Notes: a model not told the origin generated them from the sequence alone. DNA of 64,000 nucleotides from Lelliottia sp. WAP21 (GCF_020532665.2 NZ_JAIWPG020000016.1:1-64000), one strand, 5' to 3'. Counted from the first letter of the stretch, positions 31,034 through 42,832 are shown. Made by a program: numbers and translations.

Positions 31034-34000
31034 GTGAGGCGATTGCCGGGGATTTTACTGCTTACAGGGGCAACGCTGGTCGTGATTGTCGCCTTGCTCG
31101 TGAGCGGGCTGCGCCTGATTTTGCCCCATCTCGACACCTGGCGCCCACAGGTGCTGGCGAAAATTGAGACCGCCACGGGCGTGCCTGTAGAAGCAAGCCA
31201 GTTGAGCGCCAACTGGCAAAACTTTGGCCCCACCCTGGACGCCCGGGATATCCATGCCAGCCTGCAAGATGGCGGCTACCTCAAGATTAAACGCGTGACG
31301 CTGGCGCTGGATGTGTGGCAAAGCCTGCTGCACCTGCGCTGGCAGTTCCGCGATCTCACCTTTTATCAACTCCAGTTTTACACCAATACGCCGCTGCGTA
31401 ACGGCGAAAAAAACGACGGGATCGAAACCAATCGCATCAGCGATCTCTTCCTGCGTCAGTTCGATCATTTTGATCTGCGCGACAGCGAAGTGAGCTTTCT
31501 CACGCTCTCCGGCCAGCGGGCGGAACTGGCGATCCCACAGTTAACCTGGCTTAACGGCAAAGATCGCCATCGCGCGGAAGGGCAGGTGAATCTTTCCAGC
31601 CTGAATGGCCAACACGGCATCATGCAGGTGCGCATGGATCTGCGTGATGACAACGGCCTGTTAAATAAAGGCAAGGTCTGGCTACAGGCCGACGATGTTG
31701 ACGTTAAACCCTGGCTCGGTCGATGGACGCAGGACAACGTTGCGTTACAGCGCGCCCGTTTTAGTCTGGAAGGCTGGCTGACGCTGACCGATGGCGATAT
31801 TGGCGCCGGTGATGTCTGGCTCAAGCAGGGTGGCGCGTCCTGGAAAGGCGACGATCGGCTGCATGAAATGTCGGTGGATCATCTCACGGCCCACGTCACC
31901 CGGCAGGGCGATAGCTGGCAATTCTCCATTCCTGATACCCGTATCACCATGGACGGCAAAGCCTGGCCGCGTGGAGCCCTGACGATGGCGTGGGTGCCGG
32001 AACAAACGGTAGGCGGCGTCGCCAATACGCGCAGTGATGAACTGCGTATTCGCGCCAGCAATCTTGAGTTATCCGGTCTGGAAGGATTACGCCCAATTGC
32101 GAGCCGCATGGCCCCCTCGCTCGGCGAAGTGTGGCAGGCGACACAACCCTACGGAAAGATTGACGCACTGGCGCTGGATATTCCTCTACAGGCAACAGAA
32201 AAAACCCGTTTTAAGGCATCGTGGAAAGACCTCGGCTGGAAACAGTGGAAGCTCCTGCCTGGTGCAGAACACTTCAACGGCACCCTTGAGGGGAGCGTTG
32301 AAAATGGTCGCCTGACGGTGCAGATGGCGAATGCCAAAATGCCTTATGAAACGGTCTTCCGCGCACCGCTTGAGATCGAAAAAGGTCAGGCAACCCTTAA
32401 CTGGCTGAAGAATGAGAAAGGTTTTCAGCTTGATGGGCGTGATATTGATGTGAAAGCCACTGCCCTTCATGCACGTGGTGATTTCCGCTATCTCCAGCCT
32501 GCGGGTGACGAACCCTGGCTGGGCATTCTGGCAGGGATCAGTACCGACGACGGCGCCCAGGCCTGGCGCTACTTCCCTGAAAACCTGATGGGCAAAGCGC
32601 TGGTGGATTACCTGAGCGGCGCCATTCAGGGGGGACAGGCAGACAATGCGACGCTGGTCTATGGTGGTAATCCTCATCTCTTCCCGTATAAACACAATGA
32701 AGGTCAGTTTGAAGTATTGGTCCCGCTGCGCAACGCCACCTTTGCGTTTCAGCCGGACTGGCCTGCGTTAAAAAATCTGGATATCGAGCTCGACTTTATC
32801 AACGACGGACTGTGGATGAAGTCTGACAAGGTCGCGCTGGGAGGTGTCGAGGCCAGCAACCTGACCGCCGTCATTCCTGATTACTCGAAAGAAAAGCTGA
32901 TTGTTGATGCTGATATCCACGGTCCGGGGAAAGCCGTTGGTCCCTACTTTGAGGAGACGCCGCTGAAAGCATCACTCGCCGCGACGCTCAAAGAGCTGCA
33001 GCTTGATGGCGATGTGAACGCGCGCCTGAATCTGGACATTCCTCTTGATGGCGAAATGACCACGGCGAAAGGCGATGTCGTCCTGAACGATAACAGTCTC
33101 TTTATCAAGCCACTCAACAGCACGTTGAAAAATCTGACCGGTAAATTCAGCTTTACCAACGGCAACCTGAAAAGCGAGCCGATGAAAGCGACCTGGTTTA
33201 ACCAGCCGCTGAATGTCGATTTCTCCACGACGGAAGGGGAAAAAGCGTATCAGGTGGCGGTTAACATGGAGGCTAACTGGCAGCCCTCACGCATGGACGT
33301 GCTGCCAAAACCGATTGCGGAATCTCTTGAAGGTTCGGTGTCATGGAAAGGGAAAGTGGGTATCGATTTACCCTACCACGCGGGTGCGCGCTACGCCGTG
33401 GATATCACCGGCGATCTGAAAAATGTAAGCAGTCACTTACCTTCTCCGCTGGCAAAACCCTCTGGTCAGGCATTACCCGTCAACGTTAACGTTAAAGGTG
33501 ATTTAAAAAGCTTTGCCCTGACGGGCAACGCTAACGGGAATAATCATTTTAACAGCCGTTGGCTCCTGGGCCGCAAGCTAACGCTCGATCGGGCAATCTG
33601 GACGACAGATAGCCAGACGTTGCCGCCACTGCCTGAACAGCAGGGCGTCGAGCTGAATTTACCCGCCCTGGACGGGGCGCAGTGGCTGGCTCTGTTCAAT
33701 AAAGGGGTGGGACAAAACGTCGACGAGGCGGCTCAGTTCCCGCAGAAAGTGACCGTCCGGACGCCGGCTCTGACCTTAGGGGGTCAGCAGTGGAATAACC
33801 TGAGTATCGTTTCTCAACCTTCGCCAACGGGTTCAAAAGTTGAAGCGAAAGGACGGGAGATTAACGGCTCATTGATCATGCGTGACAACGGCCCCTGGCA
33901 GGCGGATGTGCGTTATCTCTATTACAATCCGGCAAGCTCCACGGGCAAAGGCAAAACACAAAGCGGTACGGTATCGCCTCTGGCAGACGTCTCGCGCGTA

Positions 34001-34840
34001 GACTTTAGCGGCTGGCCTGATTTGCAGCTCCGCTGCGCGGAATGCTGGCTGTGGGGGCAGAAATACGGTCGTATCGACGGCGATTTCGCCATTAAAGGCA
34101 ACACGCTGAGTCTGTCTGGCGGTCTGATTGATACAGGGTTTGGACGACTGACGGCCAACGGCGAGTGGGTGAATGGCGCTGCGGAACAGCGTACGTCGCT
34201 GAAAGGGCAGATTAAGGGCAATAAACTGGATGCGGCAGCGAATTTCTTCGGCATCAGCACGCCGTTACGCGGCTCTTCATTTGACGTGAATTATGATTTG
34301 CACTGGCGTGCTCAGCCCTGGAAGCCAGATGAAGCTTCACTGAACGGCATCCTGAGAACCTACTTTGGTAAGGGTGAAATTGCCGACGTCAGTACGGGTC
34401 ATGCCGGGCAGATATTGCGACTGCTGAGTTTTGACGCACTGCTGCGTAAGCTGCGCTTTGACTTCAGTGACACCTTCCGTGAAGGGTTCTACTACGATTC
34501 CATTCGCAGTACGGCATGGATTAAAGATGGCGTTATGCATACCGACGACACGCTGGTTGATGGCCTTGAAGCGGATATTGCCATGAAGGGTTCGGTGAAC
34601 CTTGTGCGTCGCGAGCTGGATATGGAAGCGGTCGTCGCACCGGAAATTTCGGCAACGGTCGGCGTGGCGGCGGCCTTTGTGGTTAACCCTATTGTCGGCG
34701 CAGCGGTGTTTGCCGCCAGTAAAGTTCTGGGGCCGCTATGGAGTAAAGTCTCGATTCTGCGCTACCGCATTACGGGTCCAATTGATAAGCCGCAAATTAA
34801 TGAAGTGCTGCGCCAGCCGCGCAAAGATGCACAGCAATGA
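31034..34840 (+). CDS. yhdP: YhdP, AsmA-like phospholipid transport protein
   Basis: A 1268-residue protein with one N-terminal membrane helix and a long periplasmic body of the AsmA/DUF3971 type, ending in a conserved hydrophobic C-terminal segment (VGVAAAFVVNPIVGAAVFAASKVLGPLW). YhdP, TamB and YdbH together move phospholipids between inner and outer membranes in E. coli. The start is GTG: AGGAG stands 6 nt before it and MRRLPGILLLTGA matches E. coli. The longer frame from 31007 has no ribosome site. It follows rng by 43 nt, so it probably belongs to the mre-rng transcript. Confidence 0.93.
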   Translation: MRRLPGILLLTGATLVVIVALLVSGLRLILPHLDTWRPQVLAKIETATGVPVEASQLSANWQNFGPTLDARDIHASLQDGGYLKIKRVTLALDVWQSLLHLRWQFRDLTFYQLQFYTNTPLRNGEKNDGIETNRISDLFLRQFDHFDLRDSEVSFLTLSGQRAELAIPQLTWLNGKDRHRAEGQVNLSSLNGQHGIMQVRMDLRDDNGLLNKGKVWLQADDVDVKPWLGRWTQDNVALQRARFSLEGWLTLTDGDIGAGDVWLKQGGASWKGDDRLHEMSVDHLTAHVTRQGDSWQFSIPDTRITMDGKAWPRGALTMAWVPEQTVGGVANTRSDELRIRASNLELSGLEGLRPIASRMAPSLGEVWQATQPYGKIDALALDIPLQATEKTRFKASWKDLGWKQWKLLPGAEHFNGTLEGSVENGRLTVQMANAKMPYETVFRAPLEIEKGQATLNWLKNEKGFQLDGRDIDVKATALHARGDFRYLQPAGDEPWLGILAGISTDDGAQAWRYFPENLMGKALVDYLSGAIQGGQADNATLVYGGNPHLFPYKHNEGQFEVLVPLRNATFAFQPDWPALKNLDIELDFINDGLWMKSDKVALGGVEASNLTAVIPDYSKEKLIVDADIHGPGKAVGPYFEETPLKASLAATLKELQLDGDVNARLNLDIPLDGEMTTAKGDVVLNDNSLFIKPLNSTLKNLTGKFSFTNGNLKSEPMKATWFNQPLNVDFSTTEGEKAYQVAVNMEANWQPSRMDVLPKPIAESLEGSVSWKGKVGIDLPYHAGARYAVDITGDLKNVSSHLPSPLAKPSGQALPVNVNVKGDLKSFALTGNANGNNHFNSRWLLGRKLTLDRAIWTTDSQTLPPLPEQQGVELNLPALDGAQWLALFNKGVGQNVDEAAQFPQKVTVRTPALTLGGQQWNNLSIVSQPSPTGSKVEAKGREINGSLIMRDNGPWQADVRYLYYNPASSTGKGKTQSGTVSPLADVSRVDFSGWPDLQLRCAECWLWGQKYGRIDGDFAIKGNTLSLSGGLIDTGFGRLTANGEWVNGAAEQRTSLKGQIKGNKLDAAANFFGISTPLRGSSFDVNYDLHWRAQPWKPDEASLNGILRTYFGKGEIADVSTGHAGQILRLLSFDALLRKLRFDFSDTFREGFYYDSIRSTAWIKDGVMHTDDTLVDGLEADIAMKGSVNLVRRELDMEAVVAPEISATVGVAAAFVVNPIVGAAVFAASKVLGPLWSKVSILRYRITGPIDKPQINEVLRQPRKDAQQ

Positions 34841-34867
34841 TTTGACGCGGGCAATTTATTGCCTCAC

Positions 34868-36378
<1,511 letters not shown>

Positions 36379-36388
36379 TTATTCTTCT

Positions 36389-36411
36389 GATGCCCTCGTG
36401 ATGAGGGCATC
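36389..36411. terminator. shared terminator of tldD and aaeR
   Basis: A perfect 9-bp stem (GATGCCCTC with GAGGGCATC) with a 5-nt loop fills the 36-nt gap between the two convergent stop codons. Confidence 0.8.
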
Positions 36412-36414
36412 ATC

Positions 36415-37341
36415 TTACTCCTTTCTTCTTCCCCGCATTCCCTGAAACAGCTCAGCTACGTCCACAAAATAGTCGGTCAGATAGTTTATGCACACCTGGA
36501 CCTTGAGCGGCAGTTTGTCTTTTTCGGTATACAGCGCATACACCGGGCGCGGATCGGATTGATAGCGTGGAAACAGGATCTCCAGCTCGCCGGTGTTGAT
36601 CTCATTGATCACCCACATCAGAGGGACATAGGCGATCCCGGCCCCCGCCACCAGCCAGCGAGAGATGGTCATCGGATCGTTGGTGACGAACCGTCCCTGT
36701 GGAAGCAGCTTCGTTGACAGCCCTTCGGGGGCTATTAATTCAAATTCATTGTCGGGGCGAACGCTGTACTCCAGCCAGGAGTGGTTGGTGAGATCGGCGG
36801 GTTTTTCCGGCACGCCGTACTGCGCCAGATAGCTTTTTGAGGCGCATACCACCATCGGCATACTGCCCAGACGGCGGGAGAAGAGGCTGGAGTCCTGAAG
36901 GGCGCCTACGCGGATCACCACATCCAGGCCGTCGGCAATCAGATCCGGCGCGGGGATCCCCGTCACCAGATTCACCGTGAGCCCGGGATACTCCTTGAGC
37001 ATTTCAGCCGTCATCCCGGCCAGAACATTTTGTGCCATAGTTGAAGAACACCCAATGCGTAGCGTGCCGATGGGGGTGTTATTGAAGGCATAAAGCTGCT
37101 CGTGTACATCCTGCACTTCATGGAGCATGCGACGGCAGCCCTGATAATAAATTTTACCCGCTTCCGTCAGGCCGATGCTGCGCGTGCTGCGGTTAAGCAG
37201 CTTCACCTGGAGCTCATCTTCCAGTTTCGACACCGTCTGGCTGATGGATGAAACGCTCATCTGCAGCTGACGTGCAGCGGCGGTAAAAGAGCCAAACTCA
37301 ACGACTTTGGCAAATACAGACATCCGTTTTAAACGTTCCAT
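36415..37341 (-). CDS. aaeR: AaeR, LysR-type activator of aaeXAB
   Basis: A 308-residue LysR regulator: winged helix-turn-helix in the first 60 residues (SFTAAARQLQMSVSSISQTVSKLEDEL), then an effector-binding domain. E. coli AaeR activates the divergent aaeXAB efflux genes in response to aromatic carboxylic acids such as p-hydroxybenzoate. Gene order and divergence are the same here. The control sites lie in the 179-nt gap to aaeX. Confidence 0.93.
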   Translation of the reverse strand: MERLKRMSVFAKVVEFGSFTAAARQLQMSVSSISQTVSKLEDELQVKLLNRSTRSIGLTEAGKIYYQGCRRMLHEVQDVHEQLYAFNNTPIGTLRIGCSSTMAQNVLAGMTAEMLKEYPGLTVNLVTGIPAPDLIADGLDVVIRVGALQDSSLFSRRLGSMPMVVCASKSYLAQYGVPEKPADLTNHSWLEYSVRPDNEFELIAPEGLSTKLLPQGRFVTNDPMTISRWLVAGAGIAYVPLMWVINEINTGELEILFPRYQSDPRPVYALYTEKDKLPLKVQVCINYLTDYFVDVAELFQGMRGRRKE

Positions 37342-37359
37342 TGTTCACTCTGGCTTAAA

Positions 37360-37439
37360 AGTGATTTATATCACATATTATAGATAACAGCATAACAGTT
37401 ACGGTAATATATTATTTATTACATAACAGCCACGCTACT
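37360..37439. promoter_or_regulatory. aaeR-aaeX control region: CRP-like site and three ATAACAG repeats
   Basis: AGTGA-TTTATA-TCACA at 37360-37375 matches 9 of 10 CRP core bases. The heptamer ATAACAG occurs three times in direct orientation at 37384, 37392 and 37433, in an otherwise AT-rich gap. The repeats are candidates for AaeR contacts, but LysR sites usually are dyads, so this is open. Confidence 0.5.
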
Positions 37440-37520
37440 CCCGCCCGGCTTATCTTGCCTTTCTGCGGTGGCGAAGGCTTAACAATACTGTCGCCTGCAC
37501 TCTCTCTTATCAAGGTCAAC

Positions 37521-37724
37521 ATGAGTCTGTTTCCCGTTATCGTGGTGTTCGGTCTGTCGTTCCCACCGATATTCTTTGAGCTATTGTTATCACTGGCGAT
37601 TTTTTGGCTGGTGCGCAAGGTGCTGGTTCCGACCGGGATCTACGATTTTGTCTGGCACCCGGCATTGTTCAATACCGCACTGTATTGCTGCCTGTTTTAC
37701 TTAATTTCGCGCATGTTTGTCTGA
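37521..37724 (+). CDS. aaeX: AaeX, small membrane protein
   Basis: A 67-residue DUF1656 protein with two membrane helices, nearly identical to E. coli AaeX. It always stands before aaeA and aaeB but is not known to be needed for export. The ribosome site AAGG lies 6 nt before this ATG; the longer frame adds 22 codons without one. Confidence 0.92.
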   Translation: MSLFPVIVVFGLSFPPIFFELLLSLAIFWLVRKVLVPTGIYDFVWHPALFNTALYCCLFYLISRMFV

Positions 37725-37731
37725 GGTCGAT

Positions 37732-38664
37732 GTGAAAACACTAACAAGAAAAATCTCCCGCACCGCCATCACTGTGGTTCTGGTTATTCTGGCATTTATC
37801 GCCATTTCCCGCGCGTGGGTCTTTTACACCGAGTCCCCCTGGACGCGTGACGCGCGTTTTAGTGCGGACGTCGTCGCCATTGCGCCCGATGTGGCAGGGC
37901 TTATTACCGCAGTGAACGTGCACGATAACCAACTGGTAAAAAAAGATCAGGTGCTGTTCACCATCGATCAGCCGCGCTATCAAAAAGCCTTAGAAGAGGC
38001 GCAGGCCGATGTTGCCTACTACCAGGCGCTGGCAACCGAAAAACGTCGTGAGGCGGGCCGTCGTAACAAGCTTGGTATTCAGGCGATGTCGCGTGAAGAG
38101 ATTGATCAATCAAATAACGTCCTGCAAACCGTGTTACATCAGCTGGCAAAAGCGGAAGCCACCCGTGATTTAGCCAGTCTTGATCTGGCCCGCACCGTGA
38201 TTCGTGCGCCCGCTGACGGATGGGTCACCAACCTGAATGTCTATACCGGTGAATTTATCACACGTGGCTCCACGGCGGTCGCGCTGGTCAAACAGCACTC
38301 CTTTTATGTGCTGGCGTATATGGAAGAGACCAAGCTTGAGGGCGTACGTCCAGGCTTCCGCGCTGAAATCACGCCACTGGGCAGCAATCTTGTCCTGAAA
38401 GGCACCGTAGATAGTATCGCCGCGGGTGTCACCAACTCCAGCGCGACGCGTGATGCCAAAGGGATGGCCACGGTCGATTCCAACCTTGAATGGGTCAGAC
38501 TGGCGCAGCGCGTTCCGGTACGTATTCGTCTGGATGACGATCGGGGCAATCTGTGGCCGGCGGGTACCACGGCCACGGTGGTGATTACCGGTGAAAAAGA
38601 CCGGGATATTCACAACGACTCGCTGTTCCGTAAGATTGCTCACCGCCTGCGTGAGCTGGGCTAA
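37732..38664 (+). CDS. aaeA: AaeA, membrane-fusion subunit of the aromatic acid efflux system
   Basis: A 310-residue HlyD-type adaptor: one N-terminal helix (about 11-31), lipoyl halves ([18 protein letters not shown] and [21 protein letters not shown]) and a coiled hairpin between. The start is GTG with GAGG 5 nt upstream, giving the E. coli length. It works with AaeB to export p-hydroxybenzoate and related acids. It follows aaeX by 7 nt. Confidence 0.95.
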   Translation: MKTLTRKISRTAITVVLVILAFIAISRAWVFYTESPWTRDARFSADVVAIAPDVAGLITAVNVHDNQLVKKDQVLFTIDQPRYQKALEEAQADVAYYQALATEKRREAGRRNKLGIQAMSREEIDQSNNVLQTVLHQLAKAEATRDLASLDLARTVIRAPADGWVTNLNVYTGEFITRGSTAVALVKQHSFYVLAYMEETKLEGVRPGFRAEITPLGSNLVLKGTVDSIAAGVTNSSATRDAKGMATVDSNLEWVRLAQRVPVRIRLDDDRGNLWPAGTTATVVITGEKDRDIHNDSLFRKIAHRLRELG

Positions 38665-38669
38665 TCGTT

Positions 38670-40637
38670 ATGGGTATCTTTTCCATCGCCACGCAGCACA
38701 TCCGGTTTGCCCTTAAGCTGGCGTGCGCGATTGTCCTGGCGCTATTTGTCGGCTTCCATTTTCAGCTGGAAACCCCGCGCTGGGCAGTATTGACTGCGGC
38801 GATTGTCGCCGCCGGGCCGGCGTTTGCGGCAGGCGGTGAACCTTATTCTGGTGCCATTCGTTACCGTGGCATGCTGCGTATTGTGGGGACCTTTATCGGC
38901 TGTATCGCCGCGCTGACCATCATCATTACGCTGATCCGCGCCCCGCTGCTTATGCTGATGGTCTGCTGTATCTGGGCAGGCTTTTGTACCTGGGTCTCTT
39001 CGCTGGTGAAGGTCGAAAACTCCTATGCCTGGGGGTTGTCCGGTTATACCGCGCTGATTATCGTCATAACGATCCAGACAGAGCCTTTACTGACGCCGCA
39101 GTTTGCCGTGGAGCGTTGCAGTGAAATTGTCATTGGTATCGTCTGCGCCATCGTTGCGGATTTACTGTTTTCTCCGCGCTCCATCAAGCAGGAAGTCGAT
39201 CGGGAGCTGGATGCGCTGATTGTCGCGCAGTACCAGCTGATGCAGCTGTGCATTAAACATGGCGATAGCGAAGAGGTCGACAAAGCCTGGGGGGCACTGG
39301 TTCGTCGTTCCACGGCGCTGGAGGGGATGCGAAGTAACCTGAACATGGAATCTTCCCGCTGGTCGCGCGCGAACCGTCGTCTTAAGGCGCTGAATACCGT
39401 CTCGCTCACGCTGATTACCCAGGCGTGCGAAACCTATCTGATTCAAAATACCCGACCAGAATCGGTCACCGACACCTTCCGCGAACTGTTTGAAGAGCCG
39501 GTCGAAACGGTTCAGGACGTGCACCGGCAGCTCAAGCGTATGCGCCGGGTTATCGCCTGGACCGGTGAACGTGATACACCTGTCACCATCTATACCTGGG
39601 TCGGGGCGGCCACTCGCTATCTGCTGCTTAAACGTGGGGTCATCAGTAATACGAAAATCAGCGCAACGGAAGAAGAGGTGCTCCAGAGCGAAGTGGTGGT
39701 GAAAGCCGAATCAGCAGAACGCCATCACGCGATGGTTAACTTCTGGCGCACCACGCTCGCCTGCGTGTTGGGGACGCTTTTCTGGTTGTGGACCGGCTGG
39801 ACGTCCGGCAGCGGCGCCATGGTCATGATTGCCGTCGTTACTTCACTGGCCATGCGTTTGCCTAATCCCCGCATGGTGGCGATTGATTTTGTGTATGGCA
39901 CCATCGCCGCACTGCCGCTGGGGGCGATCTATTTCCTGGTGATTATCCCTTCCACGCAGCAAAGCATGCTCCTGCTCTGCATCAGCCTGGCGGTGCTGGC
40001 TTTCTTTATTGGTATTGAGGTACAGAAACGTCGACTCGGATCGCTGGGGGCACTGGCGAGTACGATTAACATCATCGTGCTCGATAACCCTATGACCTTT
40101 CATTTCAGTCAGTTCCTGGACAGCGCGCTCGGACAGATAGTGGGTTGTTTCCTGGCACTGATGGTCATTCTGCTGGTACGCGACAATTCTCAGGCCCGCA
40201 CCGGTCGCGTGTTGCTGAACCAGTTTGTGTCGGCGGCCGTGTCGGCCATGACCACTAATACCGCCCGGCGTAAAGAAAACCATCTGCCGGCGCTGTATCA
40301 ACAGCTGTTTTTACTGCTGACGAAATTTCCCGGCGATATCGCGAAGTTCCGCCTGGCGTTAACGATGATTATTGCTCACCAGCGGTTACGTAATGCGCCC
40401 ATTCCAATTAACGACGATCTCTCGGGGTTCCACCGTCAGCTGCGAAGCACGGCCGACCGGATTATCTCTGCCTCCAGCGATGATAAACGCCGACGCTATT
40501 TTAACCAGCTGCTGGAAGAGCTGAACATATACCAGGAAAAGCTGCGGATCTGGGAAGCACCGCCTCAGGTGACTGAGCCGGTCGGGCGACTGGCAGAGAT
40601 GCTTCATCGCTATCAAAGCGCCCTCACTGAAAGCTGA
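38670..40637 (+). CDS. aaeB: AaeB, inner-membrane exporter of aromatic carboxylic acids
   Basis: A 655-residue membrane protein of the aromatic acid exporter (FUSC) family, the same length as in E. coli. Two blocks of helices (about 10-155 and 355-500) are each followed by a cytoplasmic domain, a duplicated layout. It exports p-hydroxybenzoic acid as a metabolic relief valve. It starts 5 nt after aaeA and is the last gene of the operon. Confidence 0.95.
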   Translation: MGIFSIATQHIRFALKLACAIVLALFVGFHFQLETPRWAVLTAAIVAAGPAFAAGGEPYSGAIRYRGMLRIVGTFIGCIAALTIIITLIRAPLLMLMVCCIWAGFCTWVSSLVKVENSYAWGLSGYTALIIVITIQTEPLLTPQFAVERCSEIVIGIVCAIVADLLFSPRSIKQEVDRELDALIVAQYQLMQLCIKHGDSEEVDKAWGALVRRSTALEGMRSNLNMESSRWSRANRRLKALNTVSLTLITQACETYLIQNTRPESVTDTFRELFEEPVETVQDVHRQLKRMRRVIAWTGERDTPVTIYTWVGAATRYLLLKRGVISNTKISATEEEVLQSEVVVKAESAERHHAMVNFWRTTLACVLGTLFWLWTGWTSGSGAMVMIAVVTSLAMRLPNPRMVAIDFVYGTIAALPLGAIYFLVIIPSTQQSMLLLCISLAVLAFFIGIEVQKRRLGSLGALASTINIIVLDNPMTFHFSQFLDSALGQIVGCFLALMVILLVRDNSQARTGRVLLNQFVSAAVSAMTTNTARRKENHLPALYQQLFLLLTKFPGDIAKFRLALTMIIAHQRLRNAPIPINDDLSGFHRQLRSTADRIISASSDDKRRRYFNQLLEELNIYQEKLRIWEAPPQVTEPVGRLAEMLHRYQSALTES

Positions 40638-40646
40638 TAAAACCTG

Positions 40647-40677
40647 AAAACCGACGCCAAAAGCGTCGGTTTTTTTG
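40647..40677 (+). terminator. terminator of aaeXAB
   Basis: An 11-bp stem (AAAACCGACGC with GCGTCGGTTTT) with a 5-nt loop and a T run, 9 nt after aaeB. Confidence 0.93.
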
Positions 40678-40679
40678 TG

Positions 40680-40690
40680 GCTATACTTAG
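40680..40690 (+). promoter_or_regulatory. candidate sigma-S promoter of the aldehyde dehydrogenase gene
   Basis: GCTATACTTAG matches 10 of 11 bases of the extended sigma-S -10 consensus KCTAYRCTTAA. It lies directly after the aaeB terminator and about 35 nt before the dehydrogenase start. No -35 hexamer is visible, which fits a sigma-S promoter. Confidence 0.6.
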
Positions 40691-40724
40691 TTCTGCAGGT
40701 TCATAAACCAGATCAGGAGGACAC

Positions 40725-42179
40725 ATGACCACCCAGACTCTTCAGGACAACGCGCTTTTTCAAACGGGGTATCTGGTCGACGGCGTTTGGAAAACGCTGG
40801 AGACCACCTTTGACGTGCTGAATCCCGCCACCGGCGAGGTCGTGGCGAAAGTGGCCAAAGCGGGCAAAAAAGAGACCGAAGACGCGATTGCCGCTGCGAG
40901 CAAGGCTTTCCCCGCATGGCGGGCCAAAACCGCGAAAGAACGCGCGACGATTCTCTCTCGCTGGTATGAACTGATTATCGAGAACAAAAGCTGGCTCGGC
41001 CAGTTGATGACGACGGAGCAGGGCAAGCCGCTGAAAGAGGCGGAAGGTGAAGTCGAATACGCCGCCAGTTTCATTCAGTGGTTTGCTGAGCAGGCCAAGC
41101 GAGCCAACGGCGAAATTATACCGCCCGTGAAGTCGGGCTCACGCATCCTGGCGACCCGTGAACCCATAGGCGTTGTCGCCGCCATAACGCCGTGGAACTT
41201 CCCGATGGCGATGCTGACCCGCAAGTTGGGACCGGCGCTGGCCGCGGGCTGTACCGGCGTGATCAAGCCTGCAAACAATACGCCGCTGAGCGCGTTTGCG
41301 TTACTGACGCTGGCGAAAAAAGCAGGGGTTCCGGATGGTGTCCTGAACGCGGTGGCGGGCAATACACATGAAATCAGCGATGCAATTATGGCCAGCCATG
41401 ACGTGCGTAAAATCTCGTTCACTGGCTCAACGGCGGTAGGGAAAACGCTGATGCGTAACGCGGCTGAAACCATGAAAAAGGTCTCCATGGAGCTGGGCGG
41501 GAATGCCCCTTATATCGTTTTTGACGATGCCGATATTGATGCCGCTGTGAAAGGTGCCATCGCCAATAAGTTCCGCAATGCGGGGCAGGTTTGCGTCAGC
41601 GTTAACCGATTTTATCTTCATGAATCTATCTACGACGCCTTTGTCGATCAGCTGGCAGAGGCGGTGAATGCCTTGAAAGTGGGGAATGGCCTCGAAGAGG
41701 GCGTTGTTGTCGGACCCCTGATTGAACCCAGCGCCGTTGATAAAGTGCGTGAACACGTTGAGGATGCTGTGGCGAAAGGGGCGAAGGTACTGGCTGGCGG
41801 TAAAGCGCACTCTCTTGGGGGGAATTTCTGGATGCCAACCGTTCTCGGCGACTGCCATGAAGGCATGAAGCTGGCAGAAGAAGAGACCTTTGGCCCGGTA
41901 GCGGCCTGCTTCCGCTTTACGTCCGAGGAAGAGGTGATTCGGCGTGCCAACGATACGCCGTTTGGACTGGCGGCTTACTTCTACACGCAGAATTTACAGC
42001 GCGTTTTCCGGGTCTCGCAGGCCATCGAAAGCGGCATGATAGGCATCAACGAGTGCGCCGTATCAACCGAATTAGGGCCATTCGGCGGAGTAAAAGAGTC
42101 CGGTCTTGGCCGTGAGGGGTCAGTACTGGGTCTGGAAGAGTTTCTGGAAGTCAAAACCCTGCATATCGGGGGATTATAA
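40725..42179 (+). CDS. NAD(P)-dependent succinate-semialdehyde-type dehydrogenase
   Basis: A 484-residue aldehyde dehydrogenase of the GabD/Sad class. Visible motifs: the proton-relay asparagine in TPWNFPMAML, the coenzyme loop FTGSTAVGKTLM, the general-base glutamate in MELGGN, and the catalytic cysteine in GQVCVSVNR. It oxidises an aldehyde to the acid; succinate semialdehyde is the best guess, but related enzymes accept other aldehydes. AGGAGG lies before the ATG. No gab genes or regulator adjoin it. E. coli K-12 has no gene here between aaeB and yhcO. Confidence 0.88.
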   Translation: MTTQTLQDNALFQTGYLVDGVWKTLETTFDVLNPATGEVVAKVAKAGKKETEDAIAAASKAFPAWRAKTAKERATILSRWYELIIENKSWLGQLMTTEQGKPLKEAEGEVEYAASFIQWFAEQAKRANGEIIPPVKSGSRILATREPIGVVAAITPWNFPMAMLTRKLGPALAAGCTGVIKPANNTPLSAFALLTLAKKAGVPDGVLNAVAGNTHEISDAIMASHDVRKISFTGSTAVGKTLMRNAAETMKKVSMELGGNAPYIVFDDADIDAAVKGAIANKFRNAGQVCVSVNRFYLHESIYDAFVDQLAEAVNALKVGNGLEEGVVVGPLIEPSAVDKVREHVEDAVAKGAKVLAGGKAHSLGGNFWMPTVLGDCHEGMKLAEEETFGPVAACFRFTSEEEVIRRANDTPFGLAAYFYTQNLQRVFRVSQAIESGMIGINECAVSTELGPFGGVKESGLGREGSVLGLEEFLEVKTLHIGGL

Positions 42180-42224
42180 TCGTCAGGGCGGCATACGCCG
42201 CCCGGCTGGACAGGGTGGCTGGCA

Positions 42225-42497
42225 ATGAACATTTATACCTTTGATTTTGACGAAATCGACAGTCAGGAGGACTTCTACCGTGAGTTCACTCGCCTGTTTG
42301 CGCTCGAACGCGATCGGGTAACCAATCTGGACTCATTATGGGATGTCGTAACGGGTAACGTACTGCCGTTACCGCTGGAGATCGAGTTTATCCATCTGCC
42401 GGATAAGTTACGCAGACGATTTGGTGCCCTGATTTTATTGTTCGATGAAGCGGAAGAAGAGCTGGAAGGGCAGTTACGTTTTAATGCTCGTCACTGA
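42225..42497 (+). CDS. yhcO: YhcO, barstar-family protein
   Basis: A 90-residue acidic protein closely matching E. coli YhcO. The barstar fold is suggested by the N-terminal strand [11 protein letters not shown] and the helix [15 protein letters not shown] followed by [10 protein letters not shown]. Barstar relatives inhibit secreted ribonucleases, but no barnase-like gene lies nearby. It is 45 nt after the dehydrogenase and may share its transcript. Confidence 0.92.
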   Translation: MNIYTFDFDEIDSQEDFYREFTRLFALERDRVTNLDSLWDVVTGNVLPLPLEIEFIHLPDKLRRRFGALILLFDEAEEELEGQLRFNARH

Positions 42498-42506
42498 GTC
42501 GCAGGC

Positions 42507-42537
42507 AAAAAAAAGCCCCTGACATCGTGTCAGGGGC
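42507..42537 (-). terminator. terminator of the yhcN-family genes
   Basis: A perfect 10-bp stem (GCCCCTGACA with TGTCAGGGGC) and, on the minus strand, eight following T residues. It lies between the convergent genes yhcO and the first yhcN-family gene and may serve both. Confidence 0.88.
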
Positions 42538-42565
42538 AAGTCGTATGATGGCATACGACGAGGGT

Positions 42566-42832
42566 TTATTTATACAGTTCAGCCGTAGCGTGCCAGTGGT
42601 CGCCCTGATTCAGTTCGGTGACACGGTAGCTGCTGGCACCCGCTTTTTCAGCTTTTGCGGACAGTGCCTGGCGGATATCCATTGGGGAGCCGCCTACAGA
42701 AGAGACGGACACGCTACCCATAGGCTGTAAATTCTGTGCTTGTTCAGTGTTAACCTGTTGGACAGCTGCGCTTGCGCCAAATGACAGAACGGAAGCGAGG
42801 CCAAGGGTTGCGATAATAAGTTTAGTTTTCAT
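42566..42832 (-). CDS. YhcN/BhsA-family periplasmic stress protein (tandem copy)
   Basis: An 88-residue DUF1471 protein: signal peptide to about residue 22 (SFGASA), then the small fold ending in HWHATAELYK. It is roughly half identical to its upstream neighbour and shares the end WHATAELYK and the core GSPMDIRQALSAKAEKAG, so the two arose by duplication. DUF1471 proteins (BhsA, McbA, YhcN) respond to acid, peroxide or copper stress and affect biofilms. E. coli K-12 has one copy here; Salmonella has a second, as I recall. Confidence 0.88.
   Translation of the reverse strand: MKTKLIIATLGLASVLSFGASAAVQQVNTEQAQNLQPMGSVSVSSVGGSPMDIRQALSAKAEKAGASSYRVTELNQGDHWHATAELYK

Noticed and set aside
42225-42497. 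yhcO as the antitoxin half of a barnase-barstar pair
   Set aside because: No barnase-like nuclease gene lies next to it; neighbours are a dehydrogenase and stress proteins. The gene is core in E. coli.
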